A DNA stretch of 64,000 nucleotides from UBA7803 sp034522075. Lineage in GTDB: Bacteria; Pseudomonadota; Gammaproteobacteria; Pseudomonadales; Azotimanducaceae. The notes beneath the pieces were generated by a model. That model worked only from the letters and a program-made list of their open reading frames with translations, was not told the origin of the DNA and did no database searches. This document shows positions 48,340-57,512 of the stretch, piece after piece. Positions within the stretch are counted from its first letter, which is position 1; the number at the start of each line of letters is the position of its first letter. The position numbers and the translations under genes are program-made. The stretch lies in assembly GCA_034522075.1 (NCBI GenBank), contig JAXHLO010000026.1, positions 62,001 to 126,000 on the forward strand, given 5' to 3'.

Positions 48340-49830
48340 CTACCGGAGCACGCCGCCGCGCCAGCGCAGCCAGCCGCCCGCCGCCAGAATTGCCGCCAGC
48401 ATCACCAGTAGCGGGCCGTGCCCGTAGCGGGTGAACGGCGTGGTTCCGGCCATGGCCGTGTACTCGCCGCGCAGCGTGCCGGCCTCGAACTGCGGCAGAC
48501 GCGCCCGCACGGTACCGGTCTGGTCGATGATGGCCGTCACCCCGTTGTTGGTTCCGCGCAGCACGAACCGGCCGTTCTCCAGAGCCCGCATCTGCGCCAT
48601 CTGCAGATGCTGCAGCGGCCCGATGCTCGCGCCGAACCAGGAGTCGTTGGAGATGGTCAGCAGCACATCCGACCCGGCCGCACCGGCGCGCACCAGATCC
48701 GGGTAAACCACTTCATAGCAGATGGCCATGACCGCACGCTGGCCGCCCAGATCCAGCAGGCTCTGGCGCCAGGGACCGGGTTGTGAGCGCGACATGGGCA
48801 GGTTGAAGAGATCGATGGCACCGCGCAGCATGGACTCCATCGGCACATACTCGCCGAACGGCACCAGGCGCCGCTTCACATAGTGGCCGTGGCCCGTGCC
48901 CAGCACCCGGGCGGTATTGCGGAACGTCACGGCTCCGCCGGGGGCATGCTCGAGAGACGGCAGGCCCAGCACCAATGCCGTACCTGCCTGGGCTGCGCGG
49001 CTGTCCAGAGCCTCGAGGACCCGGGTGGCGCGTTGCGTCACGAAGGTCAGCGCGGCCTCGGGCCAGATCATCACGTCCACACCCCAGTGCGCTTCCGACA
49101 GCGCCTGATAGTTGCGCAGAATGGGCATGCGGCTTTCCGGCAGCCACTTGATGCTCTGATCCACGTTGCCCTGCACCAGCGCCACCTGGCGGGTCTCGCC
49201 GGGCTGCACCCAGGCAATCCCGGCCAGCAGCCAGCCCAGCACCCAGGGCGTCAGCGCCACGGCAATGGCCAGCACCGCGCCGGGCCACTGCCGGCGTCGG
49301 GCGAACTCCACCAGCAGCACCGCCATGGCCGCGCCCAGCGCCACGGCAAAGCCCACCAGCAGCACACCGCCCAGCGGCGCCAGACCGGCCAGCACCGTGC
49401 TCAGATGGGCATAGCCCACGAACAGCCAGGGAAACCCGGTCAGTACCCAGGTGAGCAGCCACTCGAAACCGGTGAAAAGCGCGGCGAACAGCAGAGCATC
49501 CGGCCACGGCCGGCCGTCGGCCAGGCGCTGGAACAGCCAGCCGTTGGCCAGGGTGAACAGTGCCAGTCCGGCTACGAACAGCACCACCAGAAAAGCGGCC
49601 AGGGGCGGCGCGGCGTTGCCATAGACGTGGATGCTCACGTACACCCAGGAGGCCCCGACGGCATATTTGCCCACCCCGAACAGCCAGCCAGCCAGAGCAC
49701 CGTTCACGCCGGGCCGGCGCAGCACGGCAAACCAGCCGGCCACGGCGGCCAGGCCCAGCGGCCAGTAGCCGAAGGGCGCCAGCGACAGCGGCAGCAACGC
49801 CCCGCACGCCAGGGCGAGCAGGTAGCTCAC
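48340..49830 (-). CDS. lnt: Apolipoprotein N-acyltransferase
   Basis: A 496-residue inner-membrane enzyme that adds the third acyl chain to lipoproteins. Six or seven N-terminal helices are followed by a nitrilase-like periplasmic domain with the catalytic Glu (MIWPEAALTF, near 270), Lys (YVKRRLVPFGEYVP, near 335) and Cys (AICYEVVYPD, near 385). GTG 49,830 begins the protein; a nearby ATG is in another frame with a quick stop. It follows corC by 30 bases in the usual gene order. Lipoproteins such as LptE in this window would be clients. Confidence 0.93.
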   Translation of the reverse strand: MSYLLALACGALLPLSLAPFGYWPLGLAAVAGWFAVLRRPGVNGALAGWLFGVGKYAVGASWVYVSIHVYGNAAPPLAAFLVVLFVAGLALFTLANGWLFQRLADGRPWPDALLFAALFTGFEWLLTWVLTGFPWLFVGYAHLSTVLAGLAPLGGVLLVGFAVALGAAMAVLLVEFARRRQWPGAVLAIAVALTPWVLGWLLAGIAWVQPGETRQVALVQGNVDQSIKWLPESRMPILRNYQALSEAHWGVDVMIWPEAALTFVTQRATRVLEALDSRAAQAGTALVLGLPSLEHAPGGAVTFRNTARVLGTGHGHYVKRRLVPFGEYVPMESMLRGAIDLFNLPMSRSQPGPWRQSLLDLGGQRAVMAICYEVVYPDLVRAGAAGSDVLLTISNDSWFGASIGPLQHLQMAQMRALENGRFVLRGTNNGVTAIIDQTGTVRARLPQFEAGTLRGEYTAMAGTTPFTRYGHGPLLVMLAAILAAGGWLRWRGGVLR

Positions 49831-49860
49831 GGCCGCCGGCGGGTCATGAAGCCGGCAGGG

Positions 49861-50697
49861 TCATGACACCCGCTTGACCTGAAGCAGACGCAGTCGGCGG
49901 GAATCGGCATTGAGCACCTTGAAACGGAAATCGTCGAGGCGCACCACTTCACCGCGATTCGGCAGGTGGCCGAAAGCCTTGAGCACCAGCCCGCCCACGG
50001 TATCGAACTCCTCTTCGTCGAGCTCGGTGTCGAAATACTTGTTGAAGTCTTCCACCGCCGTGGTGGCCTTGACGTTGAACGTCTGGCCGTCGAGCTGCTT
50101 GATGAAGCTTTCGTCATCCACGTCGTGCTCGTCTTCGATCTCGCCGACGATCTGCTCGAGCACGTCTTCGATGGTGACGACCCCCGACACATGGCCGTAT
50201 TCGTCCACCACCACCGCCATGTGATTGCGCGTGTTGCGGAAATCCTGCAGCAGCACGTTGAGACGCTTGCTCTCCGGGACCACGGCCGCCGGCCGGATGC
50301 AGTCTTTGATGTCGAAACTGCCCAGATCTTTCGACAGGGCCAGGGGCAACAGATCCTTGGCGTGCAGGATGCCTTTGATGTCGTCGAGATCGTCGCCGAT
50401 CACCGGGTAGCGGGAGTGCTGAGAATCGATGATGGTGGGCAGCAGAACCTCGGGGGAATCGCCGGCTTTCAGATAGACGAGCTGGGTGCGCGGAATCATG
50501 ATGTCGCGCGCCTGCATGTCGGACACCTGCAGCGCGCCGAATATGATGTTCAGCGCCTCGGCATCCATGATCTGGCGATCGGCGGCGTCGCGCAGCATCT
50601 CCATGAGCTCACTGCGGTCCGTCGGTTCGTCGCTGAACAGCGCCGTCACCCAGTCAAACAGCGTCCGCCTGGACACTGGTGTGCTGCTTTCGCTCAT
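49861..50697 (-). CDS. corC: CorC-type CBS-domain protein (YbeX)
   Basis: A 278-residue cytoplasmic protein with two CBS domains (about 65-190: MIPRTQLVYLKAG, SRYPVIGDDLDDIKGILHAKD, NHMAVVVDEYGHVSGVVTIE) and a CorC/HlyC C-terminal FAD-like domain. Linked in E. coli to magnesium/cobalt efflux and ribosome-related physiology. Start ATG 50,697 overlaps the ybeY stop (ATGA); part of the miaB-phoH-ybeY-corC-lnt operon. Confidence 0.92.
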   Translation of the reverse strand: MSESSTPVSRRTLFDWVTALFSDEPTDRSELMEMLRDAADRQIMDAEALNIIFGALQVSDMQARDIMIPRTQLVYLKAGDSPEVLLPTIIDSQHSRYPVIGDDLDDIKGILHAKDLLPLALSKDLGSFDIKDCIRPAAVVPESKRLNVLLQDFRNTRNHMAVVVDEYGHVSGVVTIEDVLEQIVGEIEDEHDVDDESFIKQLDGQTFNVKATTAVEDFNKYFDTELDEEEFDTVGGLVLKAFGHLPNRGEVVRLDDFRFKVLNADSRRLRLLQVKRVS

Positions 50698-51155
50698 CCT
50701 TCCCCGTATGGATCGCTTATGCCGAAGCCATCCAGAATCGTTATTTCCAGTCGTTCCATGGCCGACGCTTCGGCCGCGGACTCGTGATCGTACCCTAAAA
50801 GGTGCAGAACGCCATGCACCACCATATGGGCAAAATGGTCGTTGTAGCGCTTGCCCTGGGCCTCGGCCTCACCCTGCACCACCGGCGCACAGACCACCAC
50901 GTCGCCCCACAGGCGCGCTTCCGGCAGATCGACGTCGGCGGGAAAGCTCAGCACGTTGGTGGGCACATCGCGGCGGCGATAGGTGTGGTTGAGCTGCCGG
51001 GATTCGGCCTCGTCCACCACCCGCACACACAGTTCCCAGGCCCGGGCCTGGGCCGCAGCGGGTGCGCCGCGCGCCAGAGCGGCCGCCGCCCAGGTTTCTA
51101 TACAGGCGGCAGCAGGCGTGTTCTGGTCAGTGGCGATCTGCACGTCAACCGGCAT
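50694..51155 (-). CDS. ybeY: Endoribonuclease YbeY
   Basis: A 153-residue zinc-dependent RNase involved in rRNA maturation and ribosome quality control. The zinc motif HGVLHLLGYDHESAAEASAM has the three His in H-x3-H-x5-H. VRVVDEAESRQLNHTYRRRD (N-terminal half) and PTNVLSFPAD are also typical. ATG 51,155 overlaps the end of phoH by 11 bases; a longer frame upstream lies inside phoH and is rejected. Confidence 0.93.
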   Translation of the reverse strand: MPVDVQIATDQNTPAAACIETWAAAALARGAPAAAQARAWELCVRVVDEAESRQLNHTYRRRDVPTNVLSFPADVDLPEARLWGDVVVCAPVVQGEAEAQGKRYNDHFAHMVVHGVLHLLGYDHESAAEASAMERLEITILDGFGISDPYGEG

Positions 51156-52128
51156 GGCCGCCGCCGGGGCTCCCCTCGCCCGGACTCCGGCCACTGCTAC
51201 TGCCCGGTGAAGCGTCCTGATAGGCGGCATAGGCCTCGACAATCTTCTGCACCAGCGGATGCCGGACCACGTCCCGGGAGCTGAAGTGCGTGAAGGTGAT
51301 GCCATCCACGTCGCGCAGCACGTTACGTACGTGCACGAGACCGGATTTCTGGCCTTTGGGCAGGTCGATCTGCGTGATGTCGCCGGTAATCACCGCGGTG
51401 GAGCCGAAGCCGATGCGGGTGAGAAACATCTTCATCTGTTCGATCGTGGTGTTCTGGCTCTCGTCGAGAATGATGAAGGCGTTGTTCAGGGTGCGGCCGC
51501 GCATGTAAGCCAGCGGCGCCACTTCGATGATGTTGCGCTCGATGTACTTGTGCACCCGGTCGACGCCCATCATTTCATACAGGGCGTCGTACAGCGGCCG
51601 CAGATAGGGATCGATCTTCTGCGCGAGATCGCCGGGCAGAAAACCCAGCTTCTCGCCCGCTTCCACCGCCGGGCGCACGAGCAGAATGCGGCTGACGCGT
51701 TGTGTCTCCAGGGCCTCCACGGCGCAGGCCACGGCCAGATAGGTCTTGCCCGTGCCGGCAGGGCCGATGCCGAAGTTGACGTCGTGCCCGCGGATGTTCG
51801 CCACGTAGCCTATCTGATTGCCGCCCCGCGGCATGACGGTCTTGCGCCCGGTACGGACCACCGGCGAATCGTCGCCGGCAGTGCCTTCCACGCGCTCTTC
51901 CCGGGCGAGCAACTCATCGACGCCGGAGTCCTGCAGGAACAGGTGCACCACGTCGGGTTCGATACTCACCCGCTCGGCGGTCTCCCGGTATAGCTGCGAC
52001 AGCAGGGCGCTGGCCGCTTTCAGCCGCTGCTCCGGCCCGCTCACCTGAAACACGTTGCCGCGATTGCGGATGAGCACGCCCAGGCGCTTTTCCAGATGCT
52101 TGAGATTCTGGTCGAAGGGGCCGCACAA
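51145..52128 (-). CDS. ybeZ: PhoH-like ATPase (YbeZ), start uncertain
   Basis: A PhoH-family P-loop protein of at least 327 residues. N-terminal KH-like part (FDQNLKHLEKRLGVLIRNRG), Walker A GPAGTGKTYLAVA near 125, Walker B FIILDESQNTT, the LVRPAVEAGEKLGFLPGD segment. It is thought to be an RNA helicase-like partner of YbeY. The TTG at 52,128 is inside the conserved RLAALCGPFDQ segment, so the true start is upstream: in the same frame VLEPDDSQRLAAL precedes it back to about 52,176, but then a stop appears without an ATG. One indel in 52,176-52,200 probably hides the real start. Confidence 0.88.
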   Translation of the reverse strand: MCGPFDQNLKHLEKRLGVLIRNRGNVFQVSGPEQRLKAASALLSQLYRETAERVSIEPDVVHLFLQDSGVDELLAREERVEGTAGDDSPVVRTGRKTVMPRGGNQIGYVANIRGHDVNFGIGPAGTGKTYLAVACAVEALETQRVSRILLVRPAVEAGEKLGFLPGDLAQKIDPYLRPLYDALYEMMGVDRVHKYIERNIIEVAPLAYMRGRTLNNAFIILDESQNTTIEQMKMFLTRIGFGSTAVITGDITQIDLPKGQKSGLVHVRNVLRDVDGITFTHFSSRDVVRHPLVQKIVEAYAAYQDASPGSSSGRSPGEGSPGGGHAG

Positions 52129-52231
52129 GGCAGCTAGACGTTGGGAGTCGTCAGGCTCGAGGACTGAGCTGTTGGTGGATCAGCGCCACGGCACGCGGGA
52201 GTGCATGCTGGACCCTCAATGTCAGGCCCTG

Positions 52232-53831
52232 TCAGCCGAGTAGTGCGAGTTTCCAGCATGCCCGTACTCCGGGTGCTCGCGATGAAAGTACGTGTCGCGC
52301 GACGCCGGGAAGCATCACGCCAGCAGGCTGGCACGCGCATGGTGAGTTGGCGCCAGGGCTTCCAGCGATGAACGACCTCGGCAGAAGCCGGCCGATGATC
52401 GACGCATGCGCCGGCCGGGAAGCTGACCACACCGGCTGTTCTTCGTTCGCGCCCGCCAGGGTCGACCCGGCCCGCTGTCCGTGGCCCGCCGCTCGCCCGG
52501 ATCCTTTCTCGAGACCTGCCGGTCACCAGCACGCGCTGCCGGCTGCCCACCATGGCGCGGGAGATGGCGTCCGCCTGCTCGCGGATGCGCGCCTGCAGCC
52601 GTTCGAGGCGGCTTCTTGATCGGCCAGCGTCACGGGGTCTTCGAGCGCCGCGGCCGGTGTACCCGGCCGCGGGCTGTAGATGAAACTGAACGAAACGTCG
52701 AAACCCACTTCGTCGATCAGCCGCATGGTGTCTTCGAAATCTTCGGCGGTTTCGCCGGGAAAGCCGACGATGAAGTCCGACGACAGACAGATGTGGGGCC
52801 GGACCTCGCGCAGGGCGCGGATGCGCGCCCGGTAATCTGCGGCACTGTGGCCGCGCTTCATGCGCGCCAGGATACGGTCGGAGCCGGACTGCACCGGCAG
52901 ATGCAGATGGTCCACCAGCGCCGGCACCTCGGCGAAAGCCTGGATCAGGCTGTCGGTGAATTCCACCGGATGCGAGGTGGTGAAACGGATGCGCTCGATG
53001 CCGTCCACCTCGGCCACGTAGTGAATGAGCTCGGCAAGATCCGCCGCATCGCCGTCGATGGCGCCGCGGTAGGCGTTGACGTTCTGCCCCAGCAGGTTGA
53101 TTTCGCGTACGCCCTGGGCGGCAAGCTGTACCACCTCGCGCATGACGTCCGCCACCGGCCGGCTCACCTCTTCGCCGCGGGTATAGGGCACCACGCAGAA
53201 GCTGCAGTATTTGCTGCAGCCTTCCATCACCGACACGAAGGCGGACGGCCCGTCGGCCTGCGGCGCCGGCAGGCGGTCGAACTTCTCGATCTCCGGGAAG
53301 GTGACGTCGACCACGGGAACGCGGATGGGCCTGGCTGACTTCCCCTTTGTGGGAGCGATCTCTGGATCGCGATCATGGCGCCGTCGGGAGCGATCTGTCG
53401 GTGGCGATCTGGAGGAGTCGCTCCCACTGAGACTGAGACTGAGGCCTCTCCACCCCAACCGTCCTGTCCAGCATCTCCGGCAGGCGGTGCAGGGTCTGCG
53501 GTCCGAATACCATGTCCACCTGGGGTGCCCGGGCCTGAATGGCGGCGCCCTCCTGGCTGGCCACGCAGCCGCCCACGCCGATGACCAGATCCGGGTTATC
53601 CGCCTTCAGGCGCTTCCAGCGGCCCAGTTGATGGAACACCTTGTCCTGAGCCTTTTCCCGGATGGAGCAGGTGTTCAGCAGAATCACGTCGGCGTCCTCG
53701 GCCCGGGCGACCAGCTCGCAGCCGTGGCTGGCCCGCAGCACGTCGGCCATGCGCGACGAGTCGTACTCGTTCATCTGGCAGCCGTGGGTCTTGATGTAGA
53801 GTTTTTTCGGCAAGGTTGTTGTCTCTGTCAC
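52232..53831 (-). pseudogene. miaB: miaB, tRNA-2-methylthio-N6-dimethylallyladenosine synthase, disrupted
   Basis: A radical-SAM methylthiotransferase that thiolates A37 of tRNAs. The N-terminal MTTase domain (MTETTTLPKKLYIKTHGCQM, NTCSIREKAQDK, GVGGCVASQEG: three cluster cysteines) runs 53,831 to about 53,440. There a 79-base REP-like element interrupts it; the radical-SAM domain (EGCSKYCSFCVVPYTRGEE, CxxxCxxC) resumes in another frame at about 53,340. After DPVTLADQEAA near 52,610 another break follows; RLERLQARIREQADAISRAM then a TRAM remnant (VLVTGRSR, VVSFPAG, IIGRL) are scattered over three frames with about six indels down to 52,232. Either miaB is a real pseudogene or this 1 kb is error-rich. 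The lower end is approximate. Confidence 0.85.
53349..53427. repeat. REP-like double element inside miaB
   Basis: GTGGGAGCGATCTCTGGATC at one end and GGAGGAGTCGCTCCCAC at the other, with a second GGGAGCGATC start in the middle: two half units. It is exactly between the MTTase and radical-SAM domains of miaB and adds an in-frame stop and a frame change. A short GAGACT tandem (three units) borders it at 53,428-53,444. Confidence 0.8.
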
Positions 53832-53942
53832 CGTGGGACGATCTGAGCGCGGCCTGGCCTTGACCGCGGGCGGGGGATTATAGTGACTTGCAATTCAGCC
53901 ATACACCTCTATATACGAACTTCATCCAGGCGGTTGGCGGTT

Positions 53943-54278
53943 ATGCCGGAAAACAGCAAGCAGATATACAAAATACTGTTCCACAACCAGGGACAGGTCT
54001 ACGAAGTCTACGCCCGCGATATCTACCAGAGTGAGCTCTACGGTTTCATCGAAGTGGAAGACTATGTGTTCGGCAGCCAGACCAGCATGGTCATCGACCC
54101 CTCCGAAGACCGGCTGCGCAGCGAATTCGCCGGTGTGCAACGCAGCTTCATTCCCATGCATGCGGTGATCCGCATCGACGAAGTGGACAAGGAAGGCGTC
54201 GCCAAGATCACCGACAGCAAGGGCGGCAATGTCACGCCGTTTCCGTTGCCGCTGCCCCGGGACGGCGGCAAGTCGTAA
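53943..54278 (+). CDS. DUF1820 family protein
   Basis: A 111-residue soluble protein recognised from IYKILFHNQGQVYEVYARDI, SELYGFIEVEDYVFG and FIPMHAVIRIDEVDKEGV. DUF1820 is widespread in Gammaproteobacteria and has no proven role. ATG 53,943 gives the common length. It is divergent from miaB and precedes the acyl-CoA ligase by 8 bases, so cotranscription is likely. The C-terminus ends in a Pro-rich tail. Confidence 0.88.
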   Translation: MPENSKQIYKILFHNQGQVYEVYARDIYQSELYGFIEVEDYVFGSQTSMVIDPSEDRLRSEFAGVQRSFIPMHAVIRIDEVDKEGVAKITDSKGGNVTPFPLPLPRDGGKS

Positions 54279-54286
54279 CCACTGCC

Positions 54287-55804
54287 GTGCCAGCTGCGGC
54301 GCCCGCGCCGTGGGCCGGTCCGCTGTACTGGGCGGAGCGCTCCCCCGACAAACCCGCCTGGATTTTCCACGACCGGCAAGTCAGCTACGCCGAGCTGGCG
54401 GAACTGGCCCTGCGCGGCAGCCGCCTGCTGCGCCGGCTCGGTCTCGCCACCGGCGACGGCATCGCGGTGGTCAGCCCCAACCACCCGCACTCCCTGGCCG
54501 TGCACTGGGCCGCGCAGTTCGCCGGCCTGTACTACACGCCCATCAGCGCCCAGTTTCAGCGCAGCGAGGTTCAGCACATCCTGCACGACTGCGATGCCCG
54601 GCTGCTGATCTGCCACCACAGTCAGCGCGACAAGATCGACGGCGCCCCTCAAGCCATCGTGCTCGACATGGACGAATGGCCCGAGCTCATTGCCGCCGAG
54701 CCGGCCAGCCTCATAGCCGATGCTGCGGAAGGCGCCGAGATGCTCTATTCATCGGGCACCACGGGTAAGCCGAAAGGGGTACGTTCGGCACGCCCCGGAG
54801 CGCCGCTGAACACCACCTCCGAGCTGTTCCAGCGCCGGGTGGCGCTGCACGGCATCGGGGCGGAGACGGTGTATCTTTCGACGGCGCCCCTCTATCACTC
54901 GGCCCCCCTGCGCTACAACAACATGGTGCAGCGCTGCGGCGGCACCAGTGTCGTGATGCCGCGCTTCGATGCCCGCACCAGCCTCGCCCTCATCGAGCAA
55001 TTCCGGGTCACCCACAGTCAGTGGGTACCCACTATGTTCGTGCGGCTGCTGCGCCTGCCGGAGGCGGAACGCCGCGCCTTCGACCTGTCGAGTCACCGGC
55101 TGGCCGTGCACGCGGCGGCCCCCTGCCCGGTAGAGATCAAGCACCGCATGCTCGACTGGTGGGGTCCCATCCTTTACGAGTATTACTCGGGCACGGAAGG
55201 CAACGGCCAGACGGCCATAGATCCCCACGAGTGGCTGGCCCACCCGGGCTCTGTGGGCCGGCCCATCCTCGGCGCCGTGCACATCGTCGACGACCAGGGC
55301 CGGGAGCTGGAGCCAGGGCGCAGCGGACGCGTGTACTTCTCCGGCGGACCACGCTTCGAATACCACAAAGACCCGGCCAAGACTGCGGCCGCCTACGACG
55401 CCCGCGGCTGGTCGACCCTGGGCGACATCGGCTATCTGGACGAGGACGGCTATCTGTATCTGACCGACCGGGCCTCCCACATGATCATCTCCGGCGGGGT
55501 GAACATCTACCCCCGCGAGGTGGAAGACGTGCTGGTCACGCACCCGGCCGTACAGGACGCCGCCGTGTTCGGCATTCCCAATGCGGAATTCGGCGAGGAA
55601 GTGAAGGCGGCCGTGGAACTGTCGGCGGACAGCGAAGGGGTGAGTGCCGGCGATCTCATCGACTTCTGCCGGGCGCGGCTGGCGCACCTGAAATGCCCGC
55701 GCAGCATCGATTTCCACGCTGCGCTGCCGCGCCACGAGACGGGCAAACTGTACAAAGAACCGTTATTGCAGCCTTACTGGCCGGATCGAGGCGCGAACCG
55801 GTAA
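54287..55804 (+). CDS. AMP-dependent acyl-CoA synthetase/ligase
   Basis: A 505-residue adenylate-forming enzyme activating a carboxylic acid with ATP and CoA. P-loop motif YSSGTTGKPKGV near 165, YYSGTEGNG near 298, GWSTLGDIGYLDEDG near 380, hinge DRASHMIISGGVNIYP and the C-terminal lysine segment ETGKLYKEPL. Substrate undetermined; the AAPCPVEIK and EYYSGTEG variants point to medium or branched acids rather than acetate. GTG 54,287, 8 bases after the DUF1820 stop, weak ribosome site. Converges with the dehydrogenase gene. Confidence 0.87.
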   Translation: MPAAAPAPWAGPLYWAERSPDKPAWIFHDRQVSYAELAELALRGSRLLRRLGLATGDGIAVVSPNHPHSLAVHWAAQFAGLYYTPISAQFQRSEVQHILHDCDARLLICHHSQRDKIDGAPQAIVLDMDEWPELIAAEPASLIADAAEGAEMLYSSGTTGKPKGVRSARPGAPLNTTSELFQRRVALHGIGAETVYLSTAPLYHSAPLRYNNMVQRCGGTSVVMPRFDARTSLALIEQFRVTHSQWVPTMFVRLLRLPEAERRAFDLSSHRLAVHAAAPCPVEIKHRMLDWWGPILYEYYSGTEGNGQTAIDPHEWLAHPGSVGRPILGAVHIVDDQGRELEPGRSGRVYFSGGPRFEYHKDPAKTAAAYDARGWSTLGDIGYLDEDGYLYLTDRASHMIISGGVNIYPREVEDVLVTHPAVQDAAVFGIPNAEFGEEVKAAVELSADSEGVSAGDLIDFCRARLAHLKCPRSIDFHAALPRHETGKLYKEPLLQPYWPDRGANR

Positions 55805-55815
55805 TGAGCCGCGGA

Positions 55816-56889
55816 TCAGGCGACCGCGCGGCCGCCATTGCCGCGCAGGTCGTCGCGGGCCGCCCGGGCCAGGCGCTCCCGGGCCAGCTGGTCGGCAATG
55901 CGGCTGGTGGCCTCACCGCTGCCGGCGGCGCGTTCGAAAATCGCCTGCAGGCGCTCGCCGATACCGGCAATCCGGCTGTCTACCCAGGCGGGATCTTCCT
56001 TACCCAGGTACTCGCCGGCAACGCTGATGACGCCGCCGGCATTGATCACGTAATCCGGCGCATAGAGCACGCCCCGTTCGCTGAGCAGATCGCCCATGTC
56101 GTCGCTGGCGAGCTGATTGTTCGCCGCACCCGCCACAATGGGCGCACGCAGGGCGCACGCGGTACGGTGGTCGATGGCACCGCCGAGCGCGCAGGGGGCA
56201 ACCACGTCCACGTCGGCGGTGAGCACGTCGTCTACCGACAGAGCCTCGGCGCCCAGCCCCTTGACCGCACGCCGCACGCGGTCGTCGGCAATATCGGCCA
56301 CCCACAGCCGGGCGCCGCGCTGGTTCAGCAACGTCGCCAGATGAAAGCCCACGTTGCCCAGGCCCTGAATCGCCACCCGGATGCCAGCCAGCGAATCGGC
56401 GCCGAAGCGCGTCCGCACGGCAGCCTCGATGCCATAGAGCACGCCTTCGGCGGTGCGCGGCGACGGGTCGCCGCCGAGCCCCGTGGCAGTACCCAGGCCG
56501 GAAACGAAACGGGTGGTGCGAGCGATCACGCGCATGTCGGCCACGTGGATACCCACATCCTCGGCGGTCACGTAGCGCCCGCCCAGTTCGTCGACCCAGC
56601 GGCCGAACGTCTCGAGCTGGCGGGTCGACAGCCGTTCACCCGGGGTGCCGAGAATCACGCTTTTGCCGCCGCCGAAGGGAATGTCGGCCAGGGCATTCTT
56701 GAAGGTCATGCCCTGCGAAAGGCGCAGGGCATCGTCCAGGGCAGCGGCGGGATTCGCATAGACCCAGTGCCGGCAGCCGCCGGCAGCCGGGCCGAGCACG
56801 GTGCTGTGCAGCGCGATGATGGCACGCAGCCCCGTGTGCACATCTTCCCGCATGATCACCTGTTCGTGGCCGGCCTCGAACGCTTGCAT
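55816..56889 (-). CDS. Glu/Leu/Phe/Val dehydrogenase family (leucine dehydrogenase-like)
   Basis: A 357-residue amino-acid dehydrogenase that oxidatively deaminates branched-chain or aromatic amino acids with NAD. Landmarks: LGPAAGGCRHW and GMTFKNALADIPFGGGKSVI (substrate-binding and catalytic lysines), TAEDVGIHVADM, and the nucleotide fold AIQGLGNVGFHLATLL. ATG 56,889 is preceded by GAGGCAACC; an ATG eight codons earlier lacks one. A divergent Lrp-type regulator stands 130 bases away and is the probable controller. Substrate among Leu/Val/Phe cannot be chosen from sequence. Confidence 0.87.
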   Translation of the reverse strand: MQAFEAGHEQVIMREDVHTGLRAIIALHSTVLGPAAGGCRHWVYANPAAALDDALRLSQGMTFKNALADIPFGGGKSVILGTPGERLSTRQLETFGRWVDELGGRYVTAEDVGIHVADMRVIARTTRFVSGLGTATGLGGDPSPRTAEGVLYGIEAAVRTRFGADSLAGIRVAIQGLGNVGFHLATLLNQRGARLWVADIADDRVRRAVKGLGAEALSVDDVLTADVDVVAPCALGGAIDHRTACALRAPIVAGAANNQLASDDMGDLLSERGVLYAPDYVINAGGVISVAGEYLGKEDPAWVDSRIAGIGERLQAIFERAAGSGEATSRIADQLARERLARAARDDLRGNGGRAVA

Positions 56890-56984
56890 GGTTGCCTCGC
56901 GAATTCGCGTCAATATAGCTGTTCATGATAGGGCGTCGAGGCCAAAAGGACTTCGCTTAATCCACGTGAAAGCGCTGTTTTAGT

Positions 56985-57026
56985 GGATGAATAATGCTAT
57001 AAACGGTCATTACATGCATGAATAAT
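56985..57026. promoter_or_regulatory. Possible Lrp-type binding sites between dehydrogenase and regulator
   Basis: The 9-mer ATGAATAAT occurs at 56,987-56,995 and 57,018-57,026, 31 bases apart (about three helical turns). The second copy overlaps the regulator's own ATG and the palindrome CATGCATG (57,013-57,020). Such spacing suits a multimeric Lrp protein; assignment is inference. Confidence 0.35.
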
Positions 57027-57512
57027 TCTTTGCCTGTGGAAACCGAACCCCTCGATGCCTTCGACCGGCAGATTCTCGCGCTCCTGCAGGAAGATGCCTC
57101 CCTGTCGGCGGCCGAAATCGGCGCCCGTATCGGCCTCTCCCAGTCGCCCTGCTGGCGGCGCATCAACCGGCTGGAAAAGAGCGGCTACCTGCGCGCCCGG
57201 GTCGCCCTGCTCGACCGCCACCGGCTCGGCCTCGACGTGCTGGTCTTCGCCCTGGTCAAACTGAACGCCCATGGACGACGCTCGTTGCCGGAGTTCGCCG
57301 AGGCCATCCGTACCCGCGCCGAAGTTCAGGAATGCTTCACCCTCATGGGCGACATGGACTTTCTGCTGCGCATCGTGGTCCCGGACATTCAGGCCTACGA
57401 GCGGTTCTTTTTCGAAACGCTGTCGCAATTGCCCGGCGTGCAGGAAGTGCACTCCAACATCGCCATGTCGGAAATGAAGTCGACCACCGCATTGCCGCTG
57501 CAAACTCAGTAA
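57018..57512 (+). CDS. Lrp/AsnC-family transcriptional regulator
   Basis: A 164-residue regulator. N-terminal helix-turn-helix (LDAFDRQILALLQEDASLS, EIGARIGLSQSPCWRRINRLE, both with the Lrp pattern) and a C-terminal RAM ligand-binding domain (GDMDFLLRIVVPDIQAYERF with the GDYD-like loop as GDMD). Divergent from the leucine-type dehydrogenase, so probably a local regulator responding to an amino acid. Its last 7 bases overlap the convergent hydroxy-acid dehydrogenase. Confidence 0.88.
   Translation: MNNSLPVETEPLDAFDRQILALLQEDASLSAAEIGARIGLSQSPCWRRINRLEKSGYLRARVALLDRHRLGLDVLVFALVKLNAHGRRSLPEFAEAIRTRAEVQECFTLMGDMDFLLRIVVPDIQAYERFFFETLSQLPGVQEVHSNIAMSEMKSTTALPLQTQ

Noticed and set aside
54229..54768. 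A frame overlapping DUF1820 and the acyl-CoA ligase as a separate gene
   Set aside because: It is an out-of-frame shadow rich in Arg and Ala without motifs.
55021..56928. A 635-codon plus-strand frame through the ligase end and dehydrogenase
   Set aside because: It is the antisense of the leucine dehydrogenase-like gene and an alternate frame of the ligase; no domain recognised.
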